A stretch of 64,000 bases of DNA from CAWCBH01 sp963793785 (GTDB taxonomy: Bacteria > Actinomycetota > Thermoleophilia > Solirubrobacterales > 70-9): contig CAWCBH010000003.1 in the NCBI GenBank assembly GCA_963793785.1, positions 1,116,001 through 1,180,000 of the forward strand, read 5' to 3'. The position numbers were made by a program, and so were the translations under genes. The notes under the pieces are model-generated. The model did not search any database and was not told the origin of the DNA. It worked only from the letters and a program-made list of their open reading frames with translations. Each line of letters starts with the position of its first letter. Positions within the stretch are counted from its first letter, which is position 1. This document shows, one piece after another, positions 63,505-64,000 of the stretch.

Positions 63505-64000
63505 CTAGAGCCCGGCCGTCGCCGTCGCCAGCCGGCTGCGGTGTCCGCTCAGCGGGTCGAGGAGCTGGAACACGGTGCCGCCGTTGCCGCCGATGGTGAC
63601 GCTGAAGTAGCCGCGAGGATTGTCGGGGGTCACGGTCCGAAGCGGCAGGCCGTTGACCAGGATCACGGTCAGCCGTCCGGCGCGACGGCCCCTAGCCGCT
63701 CCCCAGACCTCCACGGTTCCGAAGCCGCTCGGACGGACGGCGATCGGCATCCGGAAGGCGAAGTAGGCGGGCTTCGCGGGGCCGTCGATGAATCGCAACC
63801 CGGTGTTCCAGAACGGGTCGTCGTAGATCAGGTACTGGGCGAAGCTGGCGATGCCGGGATCCCGCCACTGCAGGTACTCGGCCACGTTCAGGCTCTCGGC
63901 TTGCGCACGAGGCCGACAGCAGCGGCCTGCGCACCGGATGCCACTGGAACCCTGCCTCGGTGTTGTAGACCGGAAGGTCGTCGGGCAGTCGGCCGCTCTC
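63505..64000 (-). CDS. Glycoside hydrolase C-terminal part, copy 4 (3'-end of gene; truncated by window)
   Basis: Relative of the array at 11.9-16.2 kb. The part entering from the right edge reads LPVYNTEAGFQ, the nucleophile strand, then a shift near 63915 and AEYLQWRDPGIASFAQYLIY, FWNTGLRFIDGPAKPAYFAF, and the beta domain VEVWGAARGRRAGRLTVILV to the stop at 63505. The NTEAGF is a variant of TEYGI. The rest of the gene lies beyond 64000. Confidence 0.8.
   Translation of the reverse strand, partial: RAADCPTTFRSTTPRQGSSGIRCAGRCCRPRAQAESLNVAEYLQWRDPGIASFAQYLIYDDPFWNTGLRFIDGPAKPAYFAFRMPIAVRPSGFGTVEVWGAARGRRAGRLTVILVNGLPLRTVTPDNPRGYFSVTIGGNGGTVFQLLDPLSGHRSRLATATAGL

Overview
The window is about 64 kb of very GC-rich DNA (codon third positions almost all G or C) from an actinobacterium. 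The gene families and order (a GarA-like FHA gene followed by a FtsR-like MerR gene, sepF with yggS/yfiH, a short EF-Ts, a high-affinity type [NiFe]-hydrogenase with its hyp genes, repeated Sec-exported glycoside hydrolases) best fit the deep actinobacterial class Thermoleophilia/Solirubrobacterales. That placement is inference; there is no rRNA or tRNA here to test it. No tRNA, rRNA, CRISPR array or complete insertion sequence was seen.

Many clear housekeeping genes are broken by one-base shifts (proS, dxr, lspA, proC, rpsB tail, hypF, the FtsR-like gene, pgsA start, the alkyl-DHAP-synthase-like oxidase, three glycoside hydrolases). Essential genes cannot all be pseudogenes, so most of these are probably sequencing or assembly indels. 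They are entered as reconstructed intervals with the frame changes noted. One gene, the glycosyltransferase copy at 36.6-37.8 kb, looks like a true pseudogene.

Layout. 0-11.8 kb: NAD synthetase, a hotdog thioesterase, an MMPL-like transporter, a membrane protein with an HTH and an RskA-like domain, a short-chain dehydrogenase, a flavin oxidase, and a minus-strand regulatory operon with its own sigma-70-type promoter: RsiG-like anti-sigma, GarA-like FHA protein, FtsR-like MerR regulator, SRPBCC protein. Then pgsA-like and proS. 11.9-16.2 kb: three tandem exported clan-A-type glycoside hydrolases; a fourth relative is cut by the right end of the window. 16.2-18.0 kb: ispG and a helical unknown.

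18.1-34.2 kb is the centrepiece. A rightward nickel unit (Nur-like Fur regulator, NicO-type nickel permease, small Cys/His protein) faces a leftward operon of about 15 genes: hypC, second hypC-like, hypD, hypE, hydrogenase small and large subunits, a NifU/zinc-ribbon fusion, three conserved unknowns, maturation protease, hypA, hypB, a double-SIS protein and hypF. The small subunit has CxxD instead of CxxC at the proximal cluster site and the large subunit has the DPCLPCGVH end, as in oxygen-tolerant group 1h (formerly group 5) H2-scavenging enzymes. The regulator probably controls nickel supply for this enzyme.

34.2-40.8 kb is accessory: small acidic proteins, a truncated VOC protein, and a duplicated module of lamin-tail-like secreted protein plus glycosyltransferase. 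40.8-55.4 kb: a toroid-like protein, AAC(3)-family acetyltransferase, long-chain acyl-CoA ligase, then rseP-dxr, a 3.9-kb inserted block (HNH nuclease, hydrolase, NmrA-type reductase with divergent AraC regulator), and the classic cdsA-uppS-frr-pyrH-tsf-rpsB run. 55.5-61.3 kb: rluD-type synthase, lspA, yggT, proC, SnoaL-like, sepF, yggS, yfiH, cca. The window closes with a PQQ-type beta-propeller protein, hisF and the partial glycoside hydrolase.
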